Assembly: GCF_000797495.1 (NCBI RefSeq)
Contig: NZ_JTGN01000001.1
Location: forward strand, 7,501 to 71,500
DNA: 64,000 bases
Direction: 5' to 3'
Source of the DNA: Robinsoniella peoriensis
GTDB lineage: Bacteria; Bacillota; Clostridia; Lachnospirales; Lachnospiraceae
In this document: positions 54,226 to 64,000 of the stretch, piece by piece
How the letters are laid out: each line of letters opens with the position of its first letter
Numbering within the stretch: position 1 is the stretch's first letter
The notes under the pieces: generated by a model
The model's input: only the letters and a program-made list of their open reading frames with translations
Told to the model about the DNA's origin: nothing
Database searches by the model: none
Translations under genes and position numbers: made by a program

Positions 54226-55416
54226 TTATTTATCGTTTGCAGCTACTACTCCGGGAAGATCTTTTCCTTCCAGGAATTCAAGTGAAGCGCCGCCGCCTGT
54301 TGAAATATGAGTCATTTTATCACCAAATCCAAGCTGGTTAACTGCTGCTGCAGAGTCACCGCCGCCGATAATTGTTGTAGCATCGATTTCAGCAAGTGCT
54401 TTTGCTACTGCAACTGTTCCGCCTGCGAAGTTGGACATTTCGAAGCATCCCATTGGTCCGTTCCATACTACTGTTTTCGCATCTTTTAATGCATCTGCAA
54501 ACATCTGAGCAGATTTAGGTCCGATGTCGAGTCCCATTTCATCTGCATCTAAATTTCCTTCTACTGTACGGAATTCAGAGTCATTTGAAAATTCTTTTGC
54601 TGCAATATAGTCAACCGGCAGTAATAAGTTTACACCTTTTGCTTTTGCCTTTTCTACCATTTCTTTGGAGTAATCCAGGTAATCCGGCTCAACTAAAGAT
54701 TTACCGATTTCCATGCCCTGTGCTTTTGCAAATGTAAAGCACATGCCACCACCGATGATTAAAGTGTCTACCTTATCAAGCAGGTTGTTGATTACAGAAA
54801 TCTTAGAGGAAACTTTGGATCCGCCAAGGATCGCTACGAATGGTCTCTCCGGATTATTTACTGCATTTCCTAAGAAATCAATCTCTTTTTGCATTAAGTA
54901 TCCTACAACAGCTGTTTTCACATACTGTGTAACCCCTACATTTGAGCAGTGTGCTCTGTGGGCAGTACCAAATGCATCATTTACAAATACATCACAAAGA
55001 GAAGCTAATTCTTTGCTGAATGCTTCGCCATTCTTTGTTTCTTCTGCTCTGTAACGTGTATTTTCAAGAAGAATTACATCCCCGTCGTTCATTGCTTCAA
55101 CAGCTGCTTTTGCATTTGCTCCCACTACTTCAGGATCTGCTGCAAATTTTACTTCCTGTCCTAACAATTCGGATAAACGAACTGCAACTGGAGCTAAAGA
55201 TAATTCCGGTTTTGCCTCACCCTTGGGTTTTCCAAGATGGGAGCAAAGAATTACCTTTCCGCCGTCAGCAATTAATTTCTTAATTGTAGGAAGAGCTGCA
55301 ACCAAACGGTTTTCATCTGTAATTTTGCCTTCCTGTAATGGTACGTTGAAATCACAACGAACCAGTACGCGCTGGCCTTTTACATTAATATCATCTACTG
55401 ATTTTTTATTAAGCAT
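54226..55416 (-). CDS. pgk: Phosphoglycerate kinase
   Basis: Makes ATP from 1,3-bisphosphoglycerate. 396 aa, two Rossmann-like lobes: [23 protein letters not shown] binds substrate, then [51 protein letters not shown] and the nucleotide motif [17 protein letters not shown]. Complete. The 200-base gap upstream holds the gap terminator; pgk probably has its own promoter there. Confidence 0.98.
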   Translation of the reverse strand: MLNKKSVDDINVKGQRVLVRCDFNVPLQEGKITDENRLVAALPTIKKLIADGGKVILCSHLGKPKGEAKPELSLAPVAVRLSELLGQEVKFAADPEVVGANAKAAVEAMNDGDVILLENTRYRAEETKNGEAFSKELASLCDVFVNDAFGTAHRAHCSNVGVTQYVKTAVVGYLMQKEIDFLGNAVNNPERPFVAILGGSKVSSKISVINNLLDKVDTLIIGGGMCFTFAKAQGMEIGKSLVEPDYLDYSKEMVEKAKAKGVNLLLPVDYIAAKEFSNDSEFRTVEGNLDADEMGLDIGPKSAQMFADALKDAKTVVWNGPMGCFEMSNFAGGTVAVAKALAEIDATTIIGGGDSAAAVNQLGFGDKMTHISTGGGASLEFLEGKDLPGVVAANDK

Positions 55417-55551
55417 GTGTATCTGCCTCCTGGGTTATTTATTATAATTATGAACTTTATATTATTGCTCCGCAATCATTGGAACACAACTGTGGAGCAG
55501 AATACGTACTGTTAAATTGGTTGGATATGATCAAATGCACCAGCAAAACCA

Positions 55552-55581
55552 CAAAAGAGTCCAGTCCTAAGACCGGACCCT
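55552..55581 (-). terminator. Terminator after gap
   Basis: On the minus strand AGGGTCCGGTC pairs with GACTGGACTCT (two G-T pairs) around TTAG, then four T. It lies about 36 bases after the gap stop. Confidence 0.9.
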
Positions 55582-55616
55582 TCAGGATCTAACTTGTTAT
55601 CTCTGTTTTGCTTGAA

Positions 55617-56633
<1,017 letters not shown>

Positions 56634-56903
56634 TTAATTCCTCCTAAGAATAAAATATTATAACCGGGAGCATATTATATGTACCTGGTTAGTTTAGAGT
56701 TTCATTAAGATTGTTAAAGAAACATCAACCTATTTGCTATTTTACCTAATTTCCTTCTAAAATTCAAGTGCAATTTCAAAATTTATGCTTCTTTTACAAA
56801 TTTCTGTATACCTGCACATTAAAAATGGCATATTAGCGGGGAAACATGTCTTTTTGTTATAGATTGCCCCGCAGGAGACAAGCTTCCGTATCTCATATAC
56901 GCC

Positions 56904-57713
56904 TTATATATTCGTAAGTTCTACAAATTCCGGTTTTCTTTTCCGAAATTCGGTATAACGGGTAAAACCGCATTCTTCTAAAATCTGCCGAAGCTTCTTA
57001 AATTCATGAGCCAGGTATTCCGGTGTATGGGCATCTGACCCCAGGGTGATCAATTCTCCGCCCAGTTTCCGGTAAGCCCTGATCACATCCACCGATGGGT
57101 TCGGCTCTCCAAGTCCATACTTGATCCCGCCGGAATTTACTTCCAGGGCAATCCCTTTTTCAATCAGCAGCCTTAGGATGCCATCCAGAATCTCCCGATA
57201 CTTTTCATAGGAATAATCCCGGTTTTTATTAGGCCCGTAACGGACTACATAATCCAGGTGCCCGTATGAATCAAAATCAGAAAATGCCCGTATGTTCTTT
57301 TCAATAGACTCAAAATACTCCAGATAGCAGGATTCTTCTGTCCTTCCCTCAAAGAAGCTGGGATAATAGGGATCACATCCCCTGACCACATGGGAGGAAC
57401 CGATAATAAAATCAAAAGGATATTTCTGCACATAAGCTTCGTGTTTTTCTGCAAGATGTGCCTGCAATCCCAATTCTACGCCAAAAAGCAATTCCATTTT
57501 ATCCTGATATTCTTCTTTTAAGCACCGGTATTCATTAAAATATGCTTCTGTATTTAATTCAAAATCCCCCATTTCCTTTGGGGTGTCATAATCCATATGT
57601 TCGGTGAAACACATGGTTTTCAGTCCAATCCGTATGCCTTCTTCGATCATGGAACGCATGGGCGTTTCCGAATCTGCGGAATGCCAGGTATGCAGATGGT
57701 AATCTGATTTCAT
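56904..57713 (-). CDS. PHP-domain phosphatase, HisK/HisJ-type histidinol-phosphatase
   Basis: A 269-aa metal-dependent phosphoesterase of the PHP superfamily. SDYHLHTWHSADS supplies the HxH metal ligands. CFTEHMDYD, FGVELGLQ, DFIIGSSHVVRG, YGHLDYVVRYG and LITLGSDAHTP complete the site, in the order of HisJ/HisK proteins. Such enzymes can perform the histidinol-phosphate step, but no other his genes are near, so the substrate is uncertain. The start at 57713 has AAAGGAG 8 bases upstream. Confidence 0.85.
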   Translation of the reverse strand: MKSDYHLHTWHSADSETPMRSMIEEGIRIGLKTMCFTEHMDYDTPKEMGDFELNTEAYFNEYRCLKEEYQDKMELLFGVELGLQAHLAEKHEAYVQKYPFDFIIGSSHVVRGCDPYYPSFFEGRTEESCYLEYFESIEKNIRAFSDFDSYGHLDYVVRYGPNKNRDYSYEKYREILDGILRLLIEKGIALEVNSGGIKYGLGEPNPSVDVIRAYRKLGGELITLGSDAHTPEYLAHEFKKLRQILEECGFTRYTEFRKRKPEFVELTNI

Positions 57714-57772
57714 CTTGAATACTCCTTTCAAACACGCTCCGGTACCTCATCGCATAATGATGCACCAGTCCG

Positions 57773-58849
57773 CTACAGGATGGTACCTCCCCCAAGCACA
57801 TAGTCGCCGTCATAGAAAACTACAGCCTGTCCGGGTGTTATGGCCCTTTGCGGTTCCGGGAAAGTACAGAGTACTTTATCCTCTTCTACTCTTTTTACGG
57901 TACAGGGAGAGCCTTTATGGTTATAACGGATTTTCGCCATTACTTCCATCTCCCCATCCAGATCTTCAATGGACATAAAGTTCAGATGATTAGCATAGAG
58001 CGTATGTCCAAATACCTCATCTCCTTCACCGATAACCACCTCATTTGTCTGCGGACGGATTTCCACCACAAAAACAGGATGTCCCATTGCCAGATTTAAT
58101 CCTTTACGCTGACCGATTGTATAATGGGTAATTCCTTTATGACGTCCGATCACTTCTCCCTTTGTATTTACAAAATTACCCTGGGGTATCCGCTTTCCGG
58201 AATATTCTTCGATAAATGATGCATAGTCTTTATCCGGAACAAAACAGATCTCCTGACTGTCCGGTTTATGTGCTACACGAAGATTGATCTTGTCTGCAAT
58301 TTCGCGGATCTCGTCTTTGGTATATGCCCCTACCGGCATTAGGGTATGGGCAAGCTGATTCTGAGTAAGGTTATATAATGCGTATGTCTGGTCCTTTGCC
58401 GCTGTTGCTGATTTCATTAATGTATATCTGCCATTTGGCAGCTGTGTCACTCTGGCATAATGCCCAGTGGCTATATAATCCGCTCCGATGTCCAGGCTTC
58501 TTTTTAAAAGAGATTCCCATTTCACATAACGGTTACAGGCGATACAAGGATTGGGGGTCCTTCCCTGCAGATATTCCTTTGCAAAATAGTCCATCACATT
58601 TTCTTTGAATTCCGACTTAAAGTTCATTACATAGTATGGAATCTCAAGATCCTGCGCCACTCTTCTGGCGTCATCTACTGCACTCAGCCCGCAGCATCCG
58701 CCATTTTCTTCCTGCACTTCGTTGTCTTCATCCTGCCATATCTGCATGGTGACACCAATTACATCATATCCCTGCTCTTTTAACAGGTAGGCCGCAACGG
58801 AGGAATCAACTCCTCCGGACATTCCTACGACTACTTTTTTCTTTTCCAT
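57773..58849 (-). CDS. mnmA: tRNA-specific 2-thiouridylase MnmA
   Basis: Thiolates U34 of Lys, Glu and Gln tRNAs. 358 aa: the PP-loop [17 protein letters not shown] activates uridine with ATP. The two catalytic Cys are in [14 protein letters not shown] and SQEICFVPD. The C-terminal beta-barrel includes [11 protein letters not shown] and RYNHKGSPC. Its ATG overlaps the iscU stop (TAATG), so it is translationally coupled to the sulfur-supplying genes iscS and iscU. Confidence 0.97.
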   Translation of the reverse strand: MEKKKVVVGMSGGVDSSVAAYLLKEQGYDVIGVTMQIWQDEDNEVQEENGGCCGLSAVDDARRVAQDLEIPYYVMNFKSEFKENVMDYFAKEYLQGRTPNPCIACNRYVKWESLLKRSLDIGADYIATGHYARVTQLPNGRYTLMKSATAAKDQTYALYNLTQNQLAHTLMPVGAYTKDEIREIADKINLRVAHKPDSQEICFVPDKDYASFIEEYSGKRIPQGNFVNTKGEVIGRHKGITHYTIGQRKGLNLAMGHPVFVVEIRPQTNEVVIGEGDEVFGHTLYANHLNFMSIEDLDGEMEVMAKIRYNHKGSPCTVKRVEEDKVLCTFPEPQRAITPGQAVVFYDGDYVLGGGTIL

Positions 58850-59292
58850 TAATACTCTTCCTGTTCCTCTTCTTCACCTTCGTGAATATCTGACTTTGGT
58901 TTTTCCAATCCATCTATCTGAATGTGGTTCTTTTCAGCATAATCCCACAGTGCAGCATGAATTGCCTCTTCAGCCAGCAGGGAACAATGTACTTTTACAG
59001 GCGGAAGTCCGTCTAAGGCTTCCATTACTGCTTTATTTGTAATCTTCAGTGCTTCGTTTATATCTTTGCCTTTTACGAGTTCCGTTGCCATACTGCTGGT
59101 AGCAACTGCAGCGCCGCATCCGAAAGTCTTGAATTTTACATCGCGGATAATCTTATTTTCATCGATATCCAGATAAATTCTCATGATATCTCCACATTTT
59201 GCATTTCCTACGGTACCTACACCGCTTGCATTTTCTATTTCTCCTACATTCCTTGGATGTTGGAAATGATCCATAACTTTTTCGCTGTACAT
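58849..59292 (-). CDS. iscU: Fe-S cluster assembly scaffold, IscU/NifU-like
   Basis: Builds Fe-S clusters on three Cys. 147 aa: [33 protein letters not shown] (Cys 1 with the Asp beside it), [15 protein letters not shown] (Cys 2) and [15 protein letters not shown] (Cys 3). The C-terminal tail of about 20 residues is extended and very acidic. GGAGG is 8 bases before ATG 59292; the ATG five codons earlier overlaps it. Lies between iscS and mnmA. Confidence 0.93.
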   Translation of the reverse strand: MYSEKVMDHFQHPRNVGEIENASGVGTVGNAKCGDIMRIYLDIDENKIIRDVKFKTFGCGAAVATSSMATELVKGKDINEALKITNKAVMEALDGLPPVKVHCSLLAEEAIHAALWDYAEKNHIQIDGLEKPKSDIHEGEEEEQEEY

Positions 59293-59371
59293 TCTAAGTT
59301 CCTCCATATTCTCTGTGACCTGTTATCACTTGTTCTATTATTTTTCTCAAATCTATGATTTTTATCTATAT

Positions 59372-60559
59372 TTATTTACGTACTGCCTTTTTCATAAAAT
59401 CTTCATATAGCGGTGACATGCTGCGCAGCTTTTCAACGATTTTCTTTATGACTTCTACTACAAAGTCAATGTCTTCCATTGTGGTTTCTTCGCTCAATGT
59501 TAAACGCAATGAACCATGGGCGATTTCATGAGGAAGCCCGATTGCCAGTAATACATGGGACGGATCCAGAGAACCGGATGTGCAGGCGGAACCGCTGGAA
59601 CCGCAAATACCTTCCATATCAAGCATGATCAGTAAGGATTCTCCTTCAACAAACTGGAAGCTGAAGTTCACGTTGTTAGGAAGACGCAATGTGTGGTGTC
59701 CGTTTAATCTTGTATACGGCACTTCCTTTAGCACCCGTTCAATCAGATGATTACGCAATTTTATTTCCTGAGCCGTTCTTACTTCCATAGTATCTACAGC
59801 ACGTTGTACCGCTGCTCCAAGCCCCACAATGCCCGGTACATTCTCTGTACCTGCTCGTCTTTTTCTCTCCTGTGCTCCGCCATGAACGAAAGAGCGGATT
59901 TTCACACCTTTACGGATATATAAGAAGCCGATCCCTTTTGGTCCGTTTAACTTATGTCCGCTTGCACTTAACATATCGATATGACATTCATCTACATTGA
60001 TCGGAAGCTGTCCAAAAGCCTGTACCGCATCTGTATGAAAAAGAATGCCATTTTGACAGGCAATTTCTCCAATTTCCTTAATCGGCTGAATGGTTCCGAT
60101 TTCATTATTTGCAAACATAACAGAAATGAGGATTGTGGTTGGACGGATTGCTTTCTTTAGCTGATCCAGTTTCACTACACCATTTTCATCTACATCCAGA
60201 TAAGTCACTTCAAAACCGTTTTTCTCCAGATACTCAGCCGTATGAAGAATGGCATGATGCTCTATTTTTGTGGTAATGATATGGTTTCCTTTTGACTGAT
60301 ATGCTTCAGCTGCAGCCTTAAGTGCCCAGTTATCTGCTTCTGAGCCTCCTGCGGTAAAATAGATCTCATTGTCATTTGCGCCTAATGCTTTTGCAATAAT
60401 TTCTCTGCTCTGTGACACGGCTTTTTTGCTGACACCTGCAAATTCATAAATGCTGGATGGATTCCCATAATTCTCCGTGAAATAAGGAAGCATTGCTTCC
60501 ACTACCTCCGGAGCAGTTTTAGTTGTAGCCGCATTATCCAGATATATTAATTTCTTCAT
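59372..60559 (-). CDS. iscS: Cysteine desulfurase, IscS/NifS-like
   Basis: PLP enzyme that takes sulfur from cysteine for Fe-S clusters and tRNA thiolation. 395 aa: IYLDNAATTKTAPEV, AGGSEADNWAL, IEHHAILHTAEYLE, FHTDAVQAFGQLPI, the PLP Lys in SASGHKLNGPKGIGFLYIRKG, and the catalytic Cys loop GSSGSACTSGSLDPSH. AAGGAG is 9 bases before ATG 60559. 13 bases after iscR, in one operon. Confidence 0.95.
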   Translation of the reverse strand: MKKLIYLDNAATTKTAPEVVEAMLPYFTENYGNPSSIYEFAGVSKKAVSQSREIIAKALGANDNEIYFTAGGSEADNWALKAAAEAYQSKGNHIITTKIEHHAILHTAEYLEKNGFEVTYLDVDENGVVKLDQLKKAIRPTTILISVMFANNEIGTIQPIKEIGEIACQNGILFHTDAVQAFGQLPINVDECHIDMLSASGHKLNGPKGIGFLYIRKGVKIRSFVHGGAQERKRRAGTENVPGIVGLGAAVQRAVDTMEVRTAQEIKLRNHLIERVLKEVPYTRLNGHHTLRLPNNVNFSFQFVEGESLLIMLDMEGICGSSGSACTSGSLDPSHVLLAIGLPHEIAHGSLRLTLSEETTMEDIDFVVEVIKKIVEKLRSMSPLYEDFMKKAVRK

Positions 60560-60572
60560 GATAACCATCTCC

Positions 60573-61031
60573 TTAATTTTCACATGCTTTTGATTTTTGC
60601 TGCCCTTTATTTTTTGTTTTTTTACTTTCTTCTACTAACTGATCTAATTTCATTTCGTCCACTGCGTGGCTTATACTTTCATTGATACGCTGCCATACGT
60701 ATTTGGTGACACATAGATCTGCGCCTTCACATCCGTTTTCTTCTTTCAGTCCCGGACACTCTACGGCATCCAGATTCCCTTCCAAAGCTCTTAAGATGTC
60801 ACCTACTGATATATCGGATGCGGGTTTTGCCAGCTTGTAGCCGCCCTGAGCTCCGCGGATGCTAAGTACGATTCCTGCTTTTTTAAGCTTTCCTACTAAT
60901 TGTTCCAAATAGCTCTCCGAAATATTCTGTCTGGCTGCAATACTGCTGATGGACACTGCTTCCTTTTCACTGTACATCGCCAAATCTATCAGCGCACGAA
61001 GCCCATATCTGCCTTTTGTAGAAAGCTTCAT
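60573..61031 (-). CDS. iscR: Rrf2-family regulator, IscR-like
   Basis: A 152-aa winged-helix repressor that in relatives senses Fe-S status. The N-terminal KLSTKGRYGLRALIDLAMYS, the helix-turn-helix IAARQNISESYLEQLVGKLKKAGIV, the wing SIRGAQGGYKLAKP, and three Cys in VECPGLKEENGCEGADLC, spaced as cluster ligands, are visible. First gene of iscR-iscS-iscU-mnmA, so it likely autoregulates the operon. The basic Lys/Gln-rich C-terminal tail is unstructured. Confidence 0.93.
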   Translation of the reverse strand: MKLSTKGRYGLRALIDLAMYSEKEAVSISSIAARQNISESYLEQLVGKLKKAGIVLSIRGAQGGYKLAKPASDISVGDILRALEGNLDAVECPGLKEENGCEGADLCVTKYVWQRINESISHAVDEMKLDQLVEESKKTKNKGQQKSKACEN

Positions 61032-61056
61032 CTGCTCACCTTCTTAAAATTTATTT

Positions 61057-61197
61057 CCGCGGGCAACGAGCCAAACGGATGTGCGGGCACATCCACCTGG
61101 CGACTGCCGCGAGGAGTGCTGTGCGCCGGTAATGCACGTTTAGCACGGATCGAAGCAGAGCATCGAACAAATCCCCCCGCCAGGCTTGCTGCCGCGG
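61057..61197. repeat. GC-rich, structured 141-bp element bounded by CCGCGG in the iscR leader
   Basis: Much richer in G+C than either side. It begins and ends with CCGCGG, and the adjoining bases (GCAACGAG and CTTGCTG) keep an imperfect inversion. Inside are a perfect hairpin GGATGTG-CGGG-CACATCC (61077-61094), a GTGC/GCAC pair near 61120-61140 and TCGA/TCGA repeats near 61150-61166. It looks like a dispersed intergenic repeat or an RNA element, and lies between the iscR promoter and start codon. Confidence 0.6.
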
Positions 61198-61241
61198 ATC
61201 TGACTTTAATCCCCAGTAATTTACTCGGATTTCATAGGTAA

Positions 61242-61270
61242 AATATAACACCACTGCATAGTTCTGTCAA
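61242..61270 (-). promoter_or_regulatory. Promoter of the iscR operon
   Basis: On the minus strand TTGACA (61270-61265), 17 bases, TATATT (61247-61242) with an extended TG. The transcript would have a leader of about 200 bases containing the GC-rich element. Confidence 0.75.
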
Positions 61271-61317
61271 GCACTTATATCGAATATATATTAAAGAAAA
61301 CTTGTGGGAGACTTCCT

Positions 61318-62841
61318 ATGAACAAAAAGCATATTATCATTAAGGGAGCCATCATTCTGACCCTTGCCGGTTTCGCCAGCCGCATCATCGGCTTCTTCTA
61401 TAGAATATTCCTTTCTTATACAATCGGTGCGGAAGGAATGGGGATTTACCAGTTAATTTTCCCAATCTATGCTATGAGTTGTTCCCTGACTGCTTCCGGT
61501 ATCCAGACTGCCATCTCCAAATTCGTATCCGGGAAAATGGCGGTTGGTGATAAAAAAGGTGCCCGGAATATATTCATAACCGGTCTTACTATCTCTCTGG
61601 CTCTATCCGCACTTGCCTGCTATGTCCTCTTCTTTTATGCTGATTTTATATCCGTGCATTTCCTGGAAGAGACACGATGTGCCGAACTTTTGCGCCTGCT
61701 TGCCTACTCGGTTCCTTTTGCCGCGGTTCACTCCTGTATTAACGGATATTATTATGGACTACGCCGCACCAATGTACCTGCTATCTCCCAGCTGATTGAA
61801 TCCCTGGTCCGCATGGGAACTTCATACGTTCTTTACATTATCTTTATTGAAAAAGGAATTGCCATCACACCGGCACTTGCCGTATATGGTATGGTTACGG
61901 AAGAAGTGGTTTCATTCCTGTTATGCAGTACGGTTATCGCCGTACACTTTGGAAATGAAAACTACAAGGATTCTCCAACCAGTTCTATGGTAACCAATTT
62001 CAAGGAGATGTTATCCTTATCTACACCCCTTACTTTAAACCGCGTACTGCTAAACCTTTTGCAAAGCATGGAAGCCCTTTTTATACCCCTTCGCCTGAGA
62101 GTATATGGAATGGATGTTTCTACTTCACTGAGTACATATGGCGTCCTGACCGGTATGTCGATACCACTCATATTATTTCCATCCGCAATTACCGCATCCG
62201 CGTCTACTTTACTGCTGCCCACCGTTTCCGAAGCCCAGTCCGCCCAGGACGGTACGCGAATTACCGTAACCATTGAAAATACGATTAAATACAGCCTGAT
62301 TCTTGGAATTCTGTGCACCGGAGTTTTCCTTGCACTGGGCAATGAAATGGGTGAGGTATTGTTTCACAGTGATCTGGCTGGTCCTTTTATCCTAACGCTT
62401 TCCTGGATCTGTCCGTTTCTTTATCTGACCACTACCCTGACCAGTGTTTTAAATGGACTTGGCAAAACGACTACTACTTTTATTCAAAGCACCATCGGTC
62501 TTTTACTCAGAATTGGCTTTGTATGGTTCGCTGTCCCCCTGTTTGGAATCTCCGGGTATCTCTGGGGCTTACTGGCAAGTGAACTGGTTATAGCATTTAT
62601 GGCTCTGCGTTCCCTGAAAAAGGAATATGACTATTCCTTCCATGTGCAGGCATCCATCGTTCTTCCTGTGCTGGCACTGGTGCTCAGCATCGGCATTATT
62701 CTTTTCGCAAGACAGTCGGTACATTCGCTGGGATTTGTTCCCCCTCCGCTGATCGAGCTGTTTTCATTAGCAATCCTCTTAACCCTGTCTTACGTACTAC
62801 TGCTTTTCGTTTTTCGCGTAATAAAGCTGCCGGCCAAATGA
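61318..62841 (+). CDS. SpoVB-like lipid flippase (MOP superfamily, polysaccharide transporter type)
   Basis: A 507-aa protein with fourteen predicted membrane helices. The opening KGAIILTLAGFASRIIGFFYRIFLSYTIGAEGMGIYQLIFPIY matches SpoVB/YtgP proteins, and TLNRVLLNLLQSMEALFIP fits the family's central region. Relatives flip lipid-linked cell-wall or cortex precursors. It is divergent from iscR and monocistronic, and its stop codon lies inside its own terminator stem. Whether it serves sporulation or general wall synthesis cannot be told from sequence. Confidence 0.88.
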   Translation: MNKKHIIIKGAIILTLAGFASRIIGFFYRIFLSYTIGAEGMGIYQLIFPIYAMSCSLTASGIQTAISKFVSGKMAVGDKKGARNIFITGLTISLALSALACYVLFFYADFISVHFLEETRCAELLRLLAYSVPFAAVHSCINGYYYGLRRTNVPAISQLIESLVRMGTSYVLYIIFIEKGIAITPALAVYGMVTEEVVSFLLCSTVIAVHFGNENYKDSPTSSMVTNFKEMLSLSTPLTLNRVLLNLLQSMEALFIPLRLRVYGMDVSTSLSTYGVLTGMSIPLILFPSAITASASTLLLPTVSEAQSAQDGTRITVTIENTIKYSLILGILCTGVFLALGNEMGEVLFHSDLAGPFILTLSWICPFLYLTTTLTSVLNGLGKTTTTFIQSTIGLLLRIGFVWFAVPLFGISGYLWGLLASELVIAFMALRSLKKEYDYSFHVQASIVLPVLALVLSIGIILFARQSVHSLGFVPPPLIELFSLAILLTLSYVLLLFVFRVIKLPAK

Positions 62842-62854
62842 CCGACAGCTTTTT
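62823..62854 (+). terminator. Terminator overlapping the stop of the SpoVB-like gene
   Basis: AAAGCTG-C-CGG (62823-62833) pairs with CCG-A-CAGCTTT (62842-62852), one mismatch, 8-base loop holding the TGA stop, followed by further T. A- and T-ends also suit the convergent gene on the minus strand. Confidence 0.85.
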
Positions 62855-62866
62855 AATATCTGTATC

Positions 62867-63739
62867 TTATTTCTTTTTATTTTTTATCCAGTTGCCGTTC
62901 ACATCCACATAGCGCTCACCAATCCATTTATCTTTAGCCAGCGTACCATCCTTTTGCAGATATTTATTACCAACCCATCTTTTCTTCACCATTTTACCAT
63001 TGCTGCCCACATAATGGTCATCGATCCACATGCTGCGGTATTTTCTGCCGTCATAACCCACATAATATGTATTTTTTACCCATGCATTGCGGACCAGCTC
63101 TCCGTCCTTATCCACATATCTCCCGCTTATCCATTTGTCTGTATCCAGACGTCCTTTGCTGTTCATATGGAAGATCCCATTCAGCCAGGTGTTCTTTGCC
63201 ATAATGCCGTTGGTATAAAAATAATACCAATACCCATTTGTCACACTACCGTTCTTGCCAATCCAGAGCCATTCTCTTTTTGCATATTTACCATTTGGTT
63301 TTTTATACTTGGTTCCTTTTGCCGTCTGTACAAATCCGGGCTTGCTTTTCTTATCATATCCCTGAATCCATGCACCGTCTTTTCCCACATACCGGCCGCC
63401 AATCCACTTATTGACTGCCATCTTACCGTTTCGTCCCAGGAAATATGGTCCATACCAGCTATTTCTCGTCATAATGCCATTGTCGGTGAAGTGATAATAA
63501 CTTTTTCCTATTTTCACCCAGCCGGTCTGCATATAGCCTTTTTTATTGAAGTAATACGTATTGTTATCCACGGTCTGAAAACCCTTCAGATATTGATCCG
63601 TTCCATCCATGTAATAACGATATCCGCCTTCTGTCTGCCGGAAACCTGCCAGAGAGGTAACAGACAGCATCCCAAACATACATATTGCTGTTAATGTCAA
63701 GATCAACAGTTTCCACTTTTTATTCATTCTTTTCTCCAT
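62867..63739 (-). CDS. Secreted protein made of cell-wall-binding (choline-binding-like) repeats
   Basis: A 290-aa exported protein. The signal peptide is KLLILTLTAICMFGMLSVTSLA. The whole mature part consists of about twelve repeats of some 20 residues of the CW_binding type: aromatic-rich YYFNKKGYMQTGWVKIG in the first half, then W-I-x-x-x-Y-V-x-x-x-G units such as DKWISGRYVDKDGELV. Such repeats bind choline or wall polysaccharides. No catalytic domain is attached, so it may be a wall-bound decoy, adhesin or lectin. ATG 63727 (GGAG 6 bases away) is an alternative start to 63739. The 236 bases upstream contain nothing else recognised except the next promoter. Confidence 0.85.
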   Translation of the reverse strand: MEKRMNKKWKLLILTLTAICMFGMLSVTSLAGFRQTEGGYRYYMDGTDQYLKGFQTVDNNTYYFNKKGYMQTGWVKIGKSYYHFTDNGIMTRNSWYGPYFLGRNGKMAVNKWIGGRYVGKDGAWIQGYDKKSKPGFVQTAKGTKYKKPNGKYAKREWLWIGKNGSVTNGYWYYFYTNGIMAKNTWLNGIFHMNSKGRLDTDKWISGRYVDKDGELVRNAWVKNTYYVGYDGRKYRSMWIDDHYVGSNGKMVKKRWVGNKYLQKDGTLAKDKWIGERYVDVNGNWIKNKKK

Positions 63740-63936
63740 TTCCGGTCACTCCCTTAAATGTTTTCCTGCCTTTTTGCATACCATATTGAATAGGTATATT
63801 ATGTCATACTTTCTTTATCATGACAAGATTTTTGCACGGCTGGTTTGCTAATTAAGTAAAATTTAAGATATACTTGCAAATAGAATATCGGATAGAATAA
63901 CAGACACTATTTTTTCCATCACGCTTTTCTATTTCA

Positions 63937-63945
63937 TGATATAAT
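63937..63945 (+). promoter_or_regulatory. Extended -10 promoter for the gene at the right edge
   Basis: TGA followed by TATAAT (63940-63945); no good -35. It lies about 30 bases before the ribosome binding site GGGAGGT. Confidence 0.5.
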
Positions 63946-63975
63946 TTATCTGACAAAAGACAGGGAGGTAACATT

Positions 63976-64000
63976 TTGAAACTGATATTCTCTATGATCA
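63976..64000 (+). CDS. Start of a gene cut by the right window edge
   Basis: TTG at 63976 stands 6 bases after GGGAGGT (63963-63969) and reads MKLIFSMI before the window ends. Promoter, ribosome binding site and open frame fit a gene start. The product cannot be judged from eight residues. Confidence 0.45.

Overview
The window looks like a chromosome segment of a low-GC Firmicute, most likely a Lachnospiraceae (Clostridia) species. The signs are strong AGGAGG-type ribosome binding sites, TTGACA/TATAAT promoters, an rnr-smpB-ssrA trans-translation locus, a gap-pgk-tpi glycolytic cluster, an iscR-iscS-iscU-mnmA operon, a SpoVB-type flippase and a Gram-positive Wzz/tyrosine-kinase/PHP-phosphatase polysaccharide module. 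The genus cannot be fixed from the sequence alone.

Layout. 1-7.4 kb: a two-component system (kinase cut by the window edge), a small (p)ppGpp synthetase, two small membrane proteins (lysoplasmalogenase-like and VanZ-like), an LCP-family glycopolymer ligase, a small secreted protein and a MerR-methyltransferase fusion. 7.5-21.6 kb: a mobile-element zone around rmlA and rmlB. It holds a dead IS30-like element, a second dead IS lying between rmlA and rmlB, and a nest in which an IS110-family element sits inside a tyrosine-recombinase-trio (RIT-like) element, which sits inside the tnpB gene of an IS66 element. 21.7-39.3 kb, all on the minus strand: a Wzx/Wzy-type polysaccharide operon. Read in transcription order it runs: receptor-like PHP tyrosine phosphatase, Wzz, tyrosine kinase, initiating sugar transferase, CDP-glucose synthesis (rfbF, rfbG), an Ldh-family reductase, an acyltransferase, a pyruvate-aldolase-like enzyme, four glycosyltransferases with a second acyltransferase among them, flippase and polymerase. 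The part from about 21.7 to 34.5 kb is visibly more AT-rich than its surroundings. 39.4-43.9 kb: a secreted Big_2 repeat protein, tmRNA, rubrerythrin, a small unknown gene, an 11-bp tandem repeat and smpB. 43.9-56.6 kb: rnr, secG, eno, a small unknown gene, gpmI, a purine-type permease, homoserine dehydrogenase, tpiA, pgk and gap. 56.9-64 kb: a PHP histidinol-phosphatase-like gene, mnmA-iscU-iscS-iscR, a divergent spoVB-like flippase, a secreted cell-wall-binding repeat protein and the first codons of another gene.

How the genes fit together. The sugar transferase loads the first sugar on the lipid carrier, the glycosyltransferases extend it, the acyltransferases decorate it, Wzx flips it, Wzy polymerises it, and the Wzz/kinase/phosphatase trio controls chain assembly. 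The LCP protein upstream is a candidate for attaching the product to the cell wall. The Fe-S operon supplies sulfur to both the IscU scaffold and MnmA.

Most notable: (1) the three-level nested element, with perfect 39-bp inverted repeats on the recombinase trio and an insertion point inside the conserved start of IS66 tnpB; (2) a CDP-6-deoxy-4-keto sugar module combined with a DRE-TIM aldolase and an Ldh-type reductase but with no obvious next sugar enzyme, which suggests an unusual sugar or hydroxy-acid decoration; (3) a PHP tyrosine phosphatase fused to a signal peptide, an extracellular linker and a membrane segment; (4) a candidate bridge RNA region next to the IS110 transposase; (5) a 141-bp GC-rich structured repeat in the leader of the iscR operon.
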